From Fusarium oxysporum f. sp. lycopersici 4287 (Eukaryota > Ascomycota > Sordariomycetes > Hypocreales > Nectriaceae): a stretch of DNA of 64,000 nucleotides. Both the position numbers and the translations under genes were made by a program. The notes under the pieces were generated by a model that searched no databases, was not told the origin of the DNA, and saw nothing but the letters and a program-made list of their open reading frames with translations. Position 1 is the first letter of the stretch. The number at the start of each line of letters is the position of its first letter. Shown in pieces: positions 32,051-43,143 of the stretch. The stretch spans positions 248,001 through 312,000 of the forward strand of contig NC_030994.1 of NCBI RefSeq assembly GCF_000149955.1, written 5' to 3'.

Positions 32051-33706
32051 CTACTCGCTATACTCTTCTCCTGGGGTCTCAATCACTACCCGACAGGTCC
32101 TTGCATTATGCCCGGCCTTGCCGCATACACCGCAACGCCGACCACCCGGGCGCTCCGACCTTCCTCGAGCACCATTTCTAGATGATTCGGCCACTACCTG
32201 CGCATCAACATCCATCTGATCAACTACTTGCGATGCTTCCTGTACTGTCATCGCCCCTCCTTTCTGTAGTCTAGTCCTTTTTGCCCTTCGGCGCCGGCTT
32301 AGTATCTTATTTGCTTGTTCAAGATCCTTTAACCTAGCCTCTACTAAGGCTAGCCGATGTAGAGCTGCCTTTGTTGCTTTAGTACTAGACTTTAAAGCTT
32401 CAATTATTGACTCTGGGGAGCTGCTTTTATGACTTCTGATTCGCCTTTCGAGGTATTCAGATTGAGATTGAGCCTCAGTTGCTGTCTTTGGGGTCTTTGA
32501 AACCCATGGGGTCGAAGGGTTAGCAGCCTCCCCGGGAGGCGTTGGAGTCCGTAGCTGCACATCAAGCTTTGAGATTACATTTTCCGGGTTAAGAGGAGCA
32601 AGACCAGCTCCTCTAAAACCTCCCCGGATATTGCTTTCAGTAAAAGTATCTTTAAATGCAGCATAAAAGGCAGAAAAGAACTCGGTCTTAGAAATATGGG
32701 TTATAGAGCATCTAATCAGATGCTCTATTTCTCGACCATAAGCCTGTTTTAGCGGCCCAAAGCACCCAACATCAAGGGGTTGGAGTAGGTGAGATGCATG
32801 AGCAGGCATACAGAGCGTGATAATCTTGTTCTCCTGGCAATATCTCTCGAAATCGGCCGAGTGGTGGCTTTCGTGACCATCAAGGATCAGAAGACGATAC
32901 CGAGCATTTAACCGTTTAGTTGTAGATCGATCAAAGTGCTTTAGCCACTCGAGACCCAGCTCGTTATTTGTCCATCCATTTTGGCTCGTTGCAATAACCC
33001 AATCGCCTGGGAGGTCGCATTCTCGGTACCAATTCGCAAGGTGATATTGGCCTGCACCAATGATAAACGGCGCGATCGATTGGCCTTCTGCGTTAATCGC
33101 CTGGATCACAGTAATCCATTCCCGGTTTCCAGGCTGCACTGATTTTGGTCTTGCTTGCCTTTCTGAACCGGTGACAACCATTCCGGCCATAATAACGCCC
33201 ATCATAAAGCCAGTCTCATCAAAGTTCCAGATATCATCTGATCGGATACCATACTTCGCGATTGTGTTCTGTACAAGCCTGAACCAGCCACGAATAATAG
33301 TCGGATCTTCGCATTTAGCTCTTTGATAGTCATATTTGCGAAATAAACGCGTCTTTAGCTCTGGTTGTCGCTTTATGAAGTTATGAGCCCAGCGCTTGCC
33401 AACAGGTGACGCGTCGCGGTCTATAAGCAGAGAATTGGCCATTTCTTCCACAAAACGCAATCGCGAGGGAAATCCTCGCGAATCTAGGTCAAGGACGAAT
33501 TGAACTATTATCTGTTCCTCTAGATCAGATAGTTTCCGTGAGTTTGGGATGGAATCGCGTCGTGAATGAATGCCATGTTGACGACGATGTAAGGTACGGT
33601 AATGGACTTTATAGATAGTTGCAGCGCGTCGGATACTTAATTTGGGGTCATTTTGAAGGGCCTGAAGGGCAAGAAGAATTCTAGCTTCATCTGAGGGTTG
33701 TGACAT
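32051..33706 (-). CDS. Pogo/Fot-type DDE transposase
   Basis: A 551-residue single-exon transposase. The N-terminus has a psq/CENP-B-type helix-turn-helix pair: LSIRRAATIYKVHYRTLHRR, then the second HTH with SPVGKRWAHNFIKRQPEL. The DDE catalytic core shows its three acidic positions at IWNFDETGF, LLILDGHESHH and LLQPLDVGCFGPLK. The C-terminus adds a basic coiled region and a CCHC zinc knuckle (CGVCGKAGHNARTC), which is found in a subset of fungal pogo transposases. All landmark residues are present with no internal stop, so the element could be autonomous. The gene fills the element between the TIRs. Confidence 0.95.
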   Translation of the reverse strand: MSQPSDEARILLALQALQNDPKLSIRRAATIYKVHYRTLHRRQHGIHSRRDSIPNSRKLSDLEEQIIVQFVLDLDSRGFPSRLRFVEEMANSLLIDRDASPVGKRWAHNFIKRQPELKTRLFRKYDYQRAKCEDPTIIRGWFRLVQNTIAKYGIRSDDIWNFDETGFMMGVIMAGMVVTGSERQARPKSVQPGNREWITVIQAINAEGQSIAPFIIGAGQYHLANWYRECDLPGDWVIATSQNGWTNNELGLEWLKHFDRSTTKRLNARYRLLILDGHESHHSADFERYCQENKIITLCMPAHASHLLQPLDVGCFGPLKQAYGREIEHLIRCSITHISKTEFFSAFYAAFKDTFTESNIRGGFRGAGLAPLNPENVISKLDVQLRTPTPPGEAANPSTPWVSKTPKTATEAQSQSEYLERRIRSHKSSSPESIIEALKSSTKATKAALHRLALVEARLKDLEQANKILSRRRRAKRTRLQKGGAMTVQEASQVVDQMDVDAQVVAESSRNGARGRSERPGGRRCGVCGKAGHNARTCRVVIETPGEEYSE

Positions 33707-33760
33707 ATTTGGTGGTTGAGAAGTATCTGATCAAATGGACATGTTGTAAATTGAGGGATC

Positions 33761-33804
33761 TTTGTGACACTCGCTTATCTGTGACACTCGCTTATCATAC
33801 ACGT
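33761..33804 (-). repeat. Right 44-bp terminal inverted repeat
   Basis: This is the exact inverted match of the left end and includes the same doubled 17-mer. It is followed by TA (33805-33806), the duplicated target site. Confidence 0.95.
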
Positions 33805-33806
33805 TA

Positions 33807-34828
33807 TCAGATCAGAACTGGTAAACTCTGCAAAAGGTTAATTCAATAGTTAACCAACCTATTAATAGTTACCCTTCTTGAATTTTATTATTGTATTAGT
33901 TACAGATTAATCATTGTTGATATCATTACAGCATCTATCATAGTCAGCCTCACCAGTACAACCCTATTGCAATTTATTAAGCCAATATACTAATGCTTCT
34001 GGTATAAGGCCAACCGTACAAGAACGCGATGCCGCTTAGTAGTAGATCTTTTACTAGGACGGCGCAAAGACCTTTCCTGCTTCTTCAAACCGAATTTCAT
34101 CTTGAGTGAGAGGCTCGAGAACGGTGAATTCGCAACCAGGGATGAGTGAGCGCGAGGGAAAGCGACATCCTATCTTATGGTCTTATTTGTGGTGCTCACC
34201 TTGGGTGGAGGATGAAGCACCTAGCTAGACGTGCGCATGGGTATACCTGGTATATATTTGAGCACTTAAAACTCTCCATTGCTGTCTTCGATTACCAAAG
34301 CTGATCCGTAAAGTGATAGTCTAAGAAGGTATGTACATTGGTAGAAGATGTTCTGCTGTGATGAGTTTCCGCAACACCATTGCAAAGCCTCTTTATCGGC
34401 GAACTGACCGTCAGGGGCAGTTTGTCATAGTGCAAAGGACCGAGGCAGAATCGCCAGTCTATCAGCCACAGTGGTGATGGCAGAGACTATGCAGGGTTGT
34501 ACAAGTGGCCATTTGTAAACTAGGATTCGCTTCACTATCACCTTCTTCTTGCAGTGAGCCCCCACAGGACACTAATTGCCCCCAAGGCTCCTTTAAGGTG
34601 GCTCGGCCTAATAAGTCGCGAGGCCTCTCCGAATCGGCTTCTCGCCTGATTACTTTTATGTACGTCTATCCCGCACCATCGTACCGATCCTTTATGGTAA
34701 TCATCATTGCCAAGGATCTGTAAAGTATATCAATACTTCCTGCTAGCCTTCCTGGCAGCCGAACCACTGGTAGGGAGATACATGTATCATTCAATCACGA
34801 ACGTCATTCCGACTGAGGATTATTCGAA
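33807..34828. other. Promoter-side flank of the GH115 gene, no gene seen
   Basis: About 1.0 kb between the transposon and the GH115 gene. It contains no supported coding or RNA gene. Confidence 0.4.
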
Positions 34829-37800
34829 ATGGCCTACTTCCAGAATTTCCTAACTACGCTACTGCTTTTTCAGTGCTATCAGTCTTTTCCAGGGGCCCTC
34901 GCCGGATTCGAGGAGACTCTTGTCGCATTTGAACCTTCAATTGGTGCAACAGAGATTCAGGATGCCGTCATTTTGCGCGACGATTCCGATCCCTTTGGCA
35001 TCGCCATTGCCGTTGGCAGCCTAGCAGATGACTTTGAGCAGATCACTGGGACACGACCGTCAGTGAGGGCCTGGGCAGGCGATAACAGCACGACTAGTGA
35101 GGTAAAAGTTGCGTCAGAATCAGCTATCATTGCCGCGACGGTTGATTCCCCGCTGATGCGACAGTTGGAGAGTTCAAGGAAACTGAACTTGAGCAGCATC
35201 CGGGGCAAATGGGAAACGTTTGAAACGACTCTTGTGGCGCAACCATTGCCAGGCGTCCAAAACGCCCTGGTAATTGCAGGAAGCGACATGCGAGCTGTGA
35301 TCTTCGGCATCTTCACCTTGTCTGAACAGAGTGGCCAATCACCGTAAGCATCTGGAACTAACTGGACTGATAGCGCCCCTTTGGCTATAACTTACTAATT
35401 TACGCGATAGTCTATACTGGTGGAATGATGTGCCTGCAAAAAAGCATGATAAAATCTACGCCATCAACAAGACGCTCACGTTTGGCGAGCCCACCGTCAA
35501 ATATAGAGGTATCTTTATTAATGACGAGGCGCCAGCCTTGACGAGTTGGTGGGCTCAACGATCACGCCGAGAAGACTACACCTTTGATTCCGAGTTTTAC
35601 GAGCGCGTCTTTGACCTCCTGCTGCGCCTAAGAGCCAATCTCATTTGGCCGGCTATGTGGGGAAGTTTTGTTCCAGCTCCTGGCCGCATCTTCTTTACAG
35701 ACGATCCTGGAAACATGGCTTTGGCAAACGATTATGGTATCGTCGTCTCAACAAGCCCATGAACCCATGCAAAGAGCATCGAATGAATGGAAGCAAAGTA
35801 AGAATGGGGCTTGGGACTGGGTCGCTAATAAGGGCAATGTCGTCGAATTTATGCGCGAAGGTGTTCGAAGAGCAGGCGGGAACGACACATACTTCACCCT
35901 CGGCATGCGTGGAGAGAACGATGGGCCTATCCAGGCCGATGATCCCATAGCTGTTTTGAGAGAAGTCTTTGCTGTCCAACGAAATATTCTCGCCAGCTTC
36001 TACGGAAACGAAACGGCTGCTCGACGTATGCCGTCCTTCCAAATTTCCTTGGGTAAAGTCCGTACTGACATCGGTGCCTCGCAGAAATCTGGACTATCTA
36101 CAAGGAGGTTGCAACTTATTACGCAGCTGGTCTTGAGCCACCTGAAGACGTCACACTGATGTTCACGGACGATAACTGGGGTAATGTTCAGAAGCTTCCA
36201 AACGCCAAGGAACTTGACAGATCGGGTGGTATCGGAGTACGTTTCCCCCCTGTTCAAGTCTGTTCGGTCGCCTCATTAACATGTTTCATCTGACTTTTAT
36301 ATTCTATCCTAGATGTACTACCATTTCGAATATGTTGGCCGTCCAAAGAGCTGGAAGTGGCAGAACTGCAACAATCTAGTGAGTATAAGCGCTGACCCCC
36401 AATTTTATATCCGGTTAACTGAAGAGGACTACAGCCTAAGATATACAAAGAACTCTTCCAAGCTGCGCAGGCAGGGGCGAATCGCATCTGGGTCTTCAAT
36501 GTTGGCGACATAAAGCCAGTCGAACTCCCGCTGAATATGGCCATGGATCTTGCGTGGAACGCCACCCGCTTTGATCTGGATTCATTGCCCGATTATCTCC
36601 AGTCTCTAGCTGCCCGCGACTTTGATCTCGAGCATTCCGAAGTTATTGCTTCTGGCTGGCTGGCATATAGTCACCTGGTCGGCATGCGGAAATTCGAGAT
36701 GCTTGAGCCAACTACGTATTCGATAACCAATTATGAGGAAGCTGACCGCATTCTTGGAGCGTGGAAAGCTCTAGCTGACAGAGTCAGAGCGATTGAGGCC
36801 AGCTTGCCACAAACACATCGCGATGCATTCTTCCATTCGTCAACATATGCCGCCGTCGCTGGCTACAATTATCACGCTATTCTCATCGGGCAGGGCAAAA
36901 ACCGTCAATATAGCTTTGAGCGGCGGAATTCTGCTAATGCAATTGCGTATGATCTCATCGAGCGCTTCGAGTATGACCATGACCTCACTATTGAATATGA
37001 CGCCATTGCCGGCGGCAAATGGAGAGGCATCATGTCCACTCCAAAGTTCGATATGAGCACCGCCGACTGGCGGCCATCTTCCAGAGATGTCATGGCAAAC
37101 CTGTCCTTTGTACAACTTCGTCAAGATTTTGACTACGCTTTCGGTAATTTAGGCATCTACGTCGAGCAGTCGCGAGCTCCGTATCTTCAAGGCCGTATCT
37201 GCGCTTCTATCAACCCTTCAAAACCTACCAAGGATGGTTTGTCGCCCATGATGCGGCCTATGGAACCTCATGGCCCTGCTTTCCGATGGATAGATTTGTT
37301 CCACCGTGGCGACCACCGGAGACCCATAAGATGGTCCATCAGCGTGCCAGAACCTTGGATCAATGTTTCCCAGGTATCAGGGGAGGTCTCAGGCTCGAAG
37401 CCCGAAGAACGAGTTCATATCAGTATAAATTGGGAATTGGTCCCGGCTACGTATAATCAAACGGTCCAGCTACGAGTGTTTTATGGGCCTCCTGCCCACT
37501 TCGACGACGTCCACTTGCCTGTCATCAACATACGGGCTCCGAAGGATTTTGCAGGTTTTCCTGAAGTGGATGGCATCATCTCAATCGAGGCGCCCCATTA
37601 TCAACGGTCGTCCCTAACGCAGGATACTGGTCGAAACATTGGATTCAAGGTTATGCCAAGACTGGCCAGCCGCTCCGAATCTGGATCCGTTGCTCTAAGA
37701 CCCTACCAAGCCGCTATAGAATCCGAAAGCGAGTCAAAAGCTTCTTGGTTGGAGTATGACATCTTTATTCTGGGAAATGCCACGCGGCCTGCCATCAATG

Positions 37801-38132
37801 CCACCATATACATCAATGGCGCACTCGACACCCGTGCCGATAAGCCCATGCTATGCTCTCTCAGTCTTCAAAACGAGAGCAAACCCGCAAATGACTTCTT
37901 CAAGATCCTTGGGACGCCAGAAAAAGCTGGTGATACTCCACCTGAGTGGAATGCCGAGGTTGCGAATGGTGTCTGGACGCGGACGCTACAGCTAGGCAGC
38001 CTCAGCCCAGGTAAACACATTTTGCGATGGCAAGTTAACTCTCCAGAGGTGTATCTGGAGAAAATCGTCTTAGCTACTCAGGGTAGGCTACCAGAGACAA
38101 GCTTGGGCCCGCCTGAAACTTCAAGGCTTTAA
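34829..38132 (+). pseudogene. GH115 xylan alpha-glucuronidase gene with a 2-nt deletion
   Basis: A five-exon gene (34829-35343, 35411-36025, 36085-36236, 36313-36378, 36435-38132). It begins with a secretion signal (FLTTLLLFQCYQSFPGALA) and has the hallmarks of glycoside hydrolase family 115, which removes (4-O-methyl-)glucuronic acid from xylan: KYRGIFINDEAPAL, LRANLIWPAMWGSF, TLGMRGENDG, FTDDNWGN and IWVFNVGDIKPVELP. At 35755-35762 the frame breaks inside the conserved TSHHEPM motif. The bases agcccatgaaccc fit a loss of two bases from a His-His codon pair. Counting two extra bases makes every downstream intron phase agree, for about 1,015 residues in all, so this is a real 2-nt loss in the DNA as given rather than a missed intron. 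The protein as encoded would stop after about 190 residues. A sequencing error remains possible. Confidence 0.85.
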
Positions 38133-38556
38133 TTGAAAAATCCAGGTTGACGCTTTTATCAATGTGTCTAGCAATTTTATGGATTTTCAATGTTGTCGTA
38201 CAATACGTGATCAGTGAGGGGTTTGTCAAGCTGTACCGATTCATCTCTTCCCCCGTGAAACCGACAATTGCACCCCTGATCCAATCAACTCAAACAGCTC
38301 CCAAGGATTGCCCCTATCTAAGGTTCTTGTGTAAGACGATAATAGCTCAGAAAGTGGGGTGGTGCGCCAAAGCTGTATCCGACTCTCCGGCATACGTGCG
38401 AATGGCGATGACAAAGTTAGCTGAACCCTTGGCTTCACTAGCAGTTTGATAACAAGTCCGGATGGACCTTGCGCTTGAAAGTTTGAAAAGTAGGGTAGCT
38501 GCCACTCGACCCCACTCAAGATACTCCACATGCCACTCACCCGAGATCCGGCATCC

Positions 38557-38589
38557 GGCCAGATGCAACCGGCTTACGCACTAGTTTTT
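38557..38589 (-). repeat. Inverted single copy of the 41.5-kb repeat unit
   Basis: Read on the minus strand, this matches the core TTAGTGCGTAAGCCAGTTGC of the tandem repeats at 41506-41760 with few differences (it has TAGTGCGTAAGCCGGTTGC). It lies about 3 kb away in the opposite orientation and on the other side of the two SDR genes. Confidence 0.65.
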
Positions 38590-38951
38590 CTTTTCCATGG
38601 ATCAAGAAGCTAGCGAGACATGGCGGATTCGGGGAGAGGCTTCTGAAGATGAACGGTCTGTGGAGTTCCAGGTCCGGCATCCACGCGAGCCAATTATAGA
38701 ACAAAGTTCATCAGAGGGCCACTAGAAGTCAGTGGGACACGGCGCTTATACGCGACTAGCGCAAAGTCTGGCTAGAATGCGACATTCTGGCGCAGCGTGC
38801 CCAATTGCACTGATAGCAATAGGTGGACATCAATTACATCATTACAGCTATCCAAGTATAGATATAATCTTCGTCCGAGTCGACTTCGTCATCTAAATAT
38901 TAAACGAATGTCCTGCTATAGCTTGTTTCCCAGTTCGCAGCCTCACGTTGA

Positions 38952-39856
38952 GTCAAAATATCTTGCCCTGTTTGGCTGATCACCGGATGCTCTTCAGGGT
39001 TCGGGCTGGAGATAGCCCGCAGAGCCCTCACAAAGGGACACCGAGTTATTGCGACCTCCCGGAATCCCAAGAAGAACGAAGGTCACGTTCAAGAGATTGA
39101 GTCGAAGGGCGGTCGATGGATTGCCTTGGATGTGACAGCGCCCGATTTGTCGAGCGTGGTTGACAAAGCCAAGGCACTATATGGAACAATTGACATACTT
39201 GTCAACAATGCTGGATTTAGTCTCAATGGAGGATTCGAGGATCTAAGGTGGGGCATCTTCGAGCGGCTGATGACAATTATTAATGTATTCTCAGCGAGGA
39301 CGACCTCCGGGCCCAGTTTGAGACCAACGTCTTTGGTGTTTTCAAGATGATGAAGGCCGTGTTACCTGGGATGCGCGAGCGGCAGTCCGGTATTGTGATC
39401 AACATTGGATCAACGGGCGGTCTGAGATCTTTACCTGGTGTCAGCCTATACGCATCGTCAAAACATGCCCTGGAAGGCCTCACTGAGGCCGTTTGGCACG
39501 AATACCGCGACTTCAACGTTAAAATTGTTCTGGTTGAACCCGGCCCTTTTCGGACCAATTTTTTGGGTGAAAATGCGGCCGTCATCCGTCCGATAAGCTC
39601 GTTTTACAAAGGCACGAGCACTGAAACCACATTGAATCACCTTAAAGATTCCCATGTAGACCAACCAGGAGACCCAATCAAGGCTGCCACAATAATTGTT
39701 GATTACGCGTTGGGCGAAGGATCAGCCAAAGGGTCTAATGAGTTCTTGAGACTGCCCTTAGGGTCTGGAGCTCTGAAAACAGTTCAAGGCAAGATCGAGT
39801 CGCTGGAAGAGAACTTGGCAGGGGTGAGGGAAATGGCCCAGAGTACAGACTTCTAA
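38952..39856 (+). CDS. Short-chain dehydrogenase/reductase, 5' end unresolved
   Basis: Two exons, about 38952-39247 and 39295-39856, encode a classical SDR of about 285 residues. The cofactor loop TGCSSGFG is near the start, NNAG follows, and the active site is YASSK with an upstream Ser in INIGSTGG. The closing LVEPGPFRTNF matches the family's PG motif. The open frame is preceded by TGA at 38949-38951 and has no ATG ahead of the first strand (WLITGCSS). Either a short upstream exon splices in, with a weak acceptor ending at 38952, or the start has been lost. Substrate unknown; NAD(P)-dependent oxidation or reduction of a small alcohol or ketone is expected. Confidence 0.75.
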
Positions 39857-40374
39857 GTATAAGCAAGTACAATCATGAATCGATCACATTCATACTACAA
39901 TAAAGAAGATCTATTATGCCTTTGAGAAAAGGTTTTGTTAGACTACGGGAAACTGAACGTGATCAATATGTCTCATCTACTAAATGAAAGTCTCATCGGG
40001 GAGATAAGCTGACAGTGGTGCAGATTCAAAGAACAAAGAGGGAGAGGTTAGGATTCTAGCAAGGGTGAGAGATCGAAAGCAACTGAATATTGAGGCAAAG
40101 AACCAAGCGTATCAATCTGGTATGCCCATGCTGGCTGGCATTGGCAGACACCACCAAGGGTAATTGAAGCAGATAAAATGATGCTGCAGCTCGGTTCAAA
40201 TTTCTTCGTGATGCGGTCGTGACGCGCCGCTATATACATACGTCACTGAAGTCGAACCTAGTTCCAGCACCTTGTCTTCGAGGCACGTTGTTGGCTAATG
40301 AATGTTTCATATTCCAGAAGCTGGTATACAACTCTGTCAATTCTAACTAGCCTTGATGCATGCGTGCTTGACAC
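39857..40374. other. Convergent intergenic region, no gene seen
   Basis: About 520 bases between the 3' ends of two oppositely oriented SDR genes. No gene or repeat was recognised. Confidence 0.4.
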
Positions 40375-41361
40375 TTACAATCCCAGCCATTGGCGAGACT
40401 TTTCCCACAACATTTGTGCTTGCTCAACATCGTAAGCATGAGTACCGTAGCCAGGTCCCCACAGTGGTAACGACGGATTCCACGGGCCAATGATTTGGCA
40501 ATCCTCCAGGTATCGACCTCCTTCGCCCTCCAGAGCGGCAGCTGTGGCGGCCCAGACACTAGTGGCTGCACCTTGGTCTGGAAACTTGTTGATTGACTTG
40601 AGATATGGATCTGACATAATCCCATCTTTTTGATCATCAGAGAAGTGCCTCGTCAAATCGGTCAAGACGGAGCCAGGTTGGAGGCTCCATGCATGGATGC
40701 CTTGTTCACCATAGCGCCGCTCGATTTCATTAGCCATCCAGATATTGGCAGTCTTACTTTGTGCATATGCTGCCATGGCATCATAACATCCTTCAAAGTT
40801 AATGTTATCAAAATGAACTGCCCCAAAGCGATGCGCGACGGAGGCAACAATAACTACCCGTGAAGCCCTCTCAGATGTTGTGCCAGCCAGTAATGCTGGG
40901 CGAAGTAGACTGAACAGAAGGAAATGGGCAAGGTGATTTGTTCCGAATTGTATCTCGAATCCATCCTGAGTGCGGCCCTCCGGTGGTGTCATCACACCGG
41001 CGCTGCAGATCAGGACGTTGAGAGAACTACTGCGAGATAAGAACGTGGCAGCGCAGGCACGTACACTATCTAGCGATTCCAGGTCTAATTCCAACAGATG
41101 AACGCGGGGATCACCTATCAAATGCCCAAGGGCTTTCTTAGCTTTCGCCAAGTTTCGGGCGGTAAGGTAAAGTTGCGCTCCTGTAAGATACAGCGCTTTT
41201 GCTGTTTCGACACCGATGCCGGAGGAGCATCCTGTGATAAAGACGACTTGGCTGGAAAGTTTCCCCTCAAGTTTCTCATCTTGAATAATTTGGACAGCTC
41301 TAGGTCGGGCGTCGCCAGGGCCTTTGGGATTTTCATGGACTGATTTGTAAAAGTCGGTCAT
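40375..41361 (-). CDS. Short-chain dehydrogenase (retinol-dehydrogenase/WWOX-like)
   Basis: A 328-residue single-exon SDR. The first true ATG is at 41361; the longer open frame begins with TTG. The cofactor motif TGCSSGIG lies near residue 45 and is followed by the basic YLTARNLAKAKK typical of NADP-preferring members. The structural NNAG is replaced by ICSAGV. The catalytic Ser and YAQSK tetrad pieces are present, and SLQPGSVLTDLTRH closes the core. The long insertion around GRTQDGFEIQFGTNHLAHF is typical of retinol-dehydrogenase/WW-oxidoreductase-like SDRs, which are numerous in fungi and mostly unassigned. It converges with the other SDR. Confidence 0.85.
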   Translation of the reverse strand: MTDFYKSVHENPKGPGDARPRAVQIIQDEKLEGKLSSQVVFITGCSSGIGVETAKALYLTGAQLYLTARNLAKAKKALGHLIGDPRVHLLELDLESLDSVRACAATFLSRSSSLNVLICSAGVMTPPEGRTQDGFEIQFGTNHLAHFLLFSLLRPALLAGTTSERASRVVIVASVAHRFGAVHFDNINFEGCYDAMAAYAQSKTANIWMANEIERRYGEQGIHAWSLQPGSVLTDLTRHFSDDQKDGIMSDPYLKSINKFPDQGAATSVWAATAAALEGEGGRYLEDCQIIGPWNPSLPLWGPGYGTHAYDVEQAQMLWEKSRQWLGL

Positions 41362-41505
41362 TTTCGCGTCGGTGTGAAAATTCAATCGGAAGGCAAAGAG
41401 AATACAACTTGGGTAGTGGGATACGGGTTAGAACAAATGAAAAACGAAACTTCTGGATGTAGCTATTTATACTAAAACTTCTATAAGTTATAGGAGTTGA
41501 GAAAA

Positions 41506-41760
41506 CTTGTGCATCAGCCAGTTGCAGTCGGCCTGAATATTATGCCCCATGCAGGCCAGGTGACGGATTATTGGAGAAAGCTTAGTGCGTAAGCCAGCTG
41601 CAGTCGGCCTGGGCGGGATACTGGATAGGTGCAGATGCCAGGCTGTAATAGAGCAAACTTAGTGCGTAAGCCAGTTGCAGTCGGCCTTATTTTTATGCTG
41701 GATGCGGGGACAGGTGCCGGATTATAGGTGGAGAAAGCTTAGTGCATTAGCCGGTTGTCG
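41506..41760 (+). repeat. Imperfect tandem repeats of about 77 bp
   Basis: Four units share the core CTTAGTGCGTAAGCCAGTTG followed by cagtcggcct, beginning at about 41506, 41581, 41658 and 41738. Between cores a less conserved spacer contains variants of ggattattggagaaag. The fourth unit is truncated, and the first differs most. No open frame runs through the units. They lie upstream of the SDR gene at 40375-41361 and may be transposon-derived or a regulatory array; nothing decides between these. Confidence 0.8.
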
Positions 41761-42085
41761 CTTACTCAAGCTACTGTATGCTAACAATCCTTATCTAAAC
41801 TCCCAGGACCAGCCCGCATCGGCAATTCCCAAACCCGCTCACAATGATTTAGGACGATTCGGAAGATCGCATGGTGGGCGAGGCGCAGCGTTGATTTGAC
41901 TTTAGCCTCGTATTGATGGCCAGACTCTTTCATCCTCACAGCGGCGACAGGACGATAAGTTGCTGAACTTTTCTTGCATCATTGAAGCTTTATGTTGTCA
42001 TAATCTTTAGCAGAGGAAAACAAAGTATATATGATCATTTTTCGAATTCAAGGAAGAGAAAAAGAAACATCTTGAAAAGGAGACG

Positions 42086-42510
42086 TCACCAATATCCATT
42101 AATTTCTCTTGGGATAGATGTAACTCCAAGTTCGTCAATGTCAGCCTCGGCAAGATTTACAGACAAATCTTGGATTACGTGGTCGATTCTTTCAGTTATC
42201 TCTGTGCCGAATATGGGAATTGTTCCCTTAGAGCGAGCCTAGGCCGTCGCCACTTGCGCCATACTGACAACCTTTCTCTTGGCAACCCATTCCACAATAC
42301 TTATATTCTTTTCATCGGCCGAGTTGTCCTTGATGCAAAACAAAGCCTTAAAAAAAACATCCGACTTCTCACATACATCACTACGGTCTGTCTAAGGATA
42401 GGTTAGAAGCCCCGTAGCAAGGAGCAGCCACGGAAGCAAGCGAATATCCATAGCTTAACAGACTGGGATTATTTCTCGTTCCTCATGATGAACCGAAAAG
42501 ATATTTCAAG
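42086..42510 (-). pseudogene. Aldo-keto reductase C-terminal remnant
   Basis: Minus-strand translation gives pieces of an aldo-keto reductase in order: EREIIPVC, LLPWLLLATGLLTYP (counterpart of the common IPWSPLARGLLTRP), DNSADEKNISIVEWVAKRK, VSMAQVATA, and ARSKGTIPIFGTEITERIDH through to the normal end near 42086. Stops interrupt it, including a TAG where the family has Trp after VSMAQVA.A (TGG to TAG, a RIP-type change), and the N-terminal half is not recognisable. It is a dead gene fragment. Confidence 0.72.
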
Positions 42511-43143
42511 TGTTGATCATTAGTTGCTTGGAAAGGTCGGTGGAAGGGTATGAAACCTACTCAGGCCCTGGCAGCAAGTTAGGCAGCATATAATGCCATG
42601 TTTAAGAGTATCACAAGTCTCCCAATCTAGTAATCTTTTTGAAGAAGTATAAACTATACTAACAGTAACCTTAGATTTGCTGCCATGCCCTTACCAGAAA
42701 TCAGTTTATTAATATTACATTAATTATCCCGAGACTCTTAAGACTTTGAATACTTAATCATGGGTACTAAGAGATTACAATAGCGACCTGGGTATTAATT
42801 AATCTGAATCATTGACTCAGATGGCTAAAGCTTTGACCGCAGTTGTTACTCGGGTATTGGCAATTATACCTTGAGAAGTCATTCAAGGGAAACCACAATC
42901 AATTTTCTGCAGATCACCCGAAAGAAAGAGCATTATAACAGGATGACCCTCTGCAATATTTGCTAAGCTACTTAGTCTGCATCTCTGTTGCGAGGTAAGG
43001 GCGAAGCAACACTTATGAAATGAACACTTCAGGCTGCATAACGTAATTCTCTTGCCACAACTGTTTAATAACAAAAGCAACAGATATTCTATAGCACAAG
43101 TACTGTTGATCTGTTGGCTGCAAATGCCAGAGGTAGGTACTAA
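42511..43143. other. Intergenic region, no gene seen
   Basis: About 630 AT-rich bases between the aldo-keto reductase remnant and the end of the second NmrA-like gene. They may contain further decayed reductase sequence, but I cannot align it. Confidence 0.35.

Larger units (their letters stand above)
31945..33804 (-). mobile_element. Fot/pogo-class DNA transposon, apparently intact
   Basis: This 1,860-bp element is bounded by perfect 44-bp terminal inverted repeats (31945-31988 and 33761-33804) and flanked by the TA target dinucleotide (31943-31944 and 33805-33806), as expected for pogo/Tc1-mariner insertion. It holds one uninterrupted transposase gene on the minus strand. Size and TIR length are close to Fot1 of Fusarium oxysporum (about 1.9 kb, 44-bp TIRs), but the terminal sequence (ACGTGTATGATAAGCG) is not that of Fot1 as I recall it. 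The lack of RIP-type decay and of stops suggests recent arrival. It lies in intergenic DNA and disrupts no recognised gene. Confidence 0.93.

Noticed and set aside
36026..36084. Second frame break in the GH115 gene near 36050
   Set aside because: An intron from gtatgccg (36026) to ctcgcag (36084) joins the frames in phase, so only the 2-nt loss at 35755-35762 remains.
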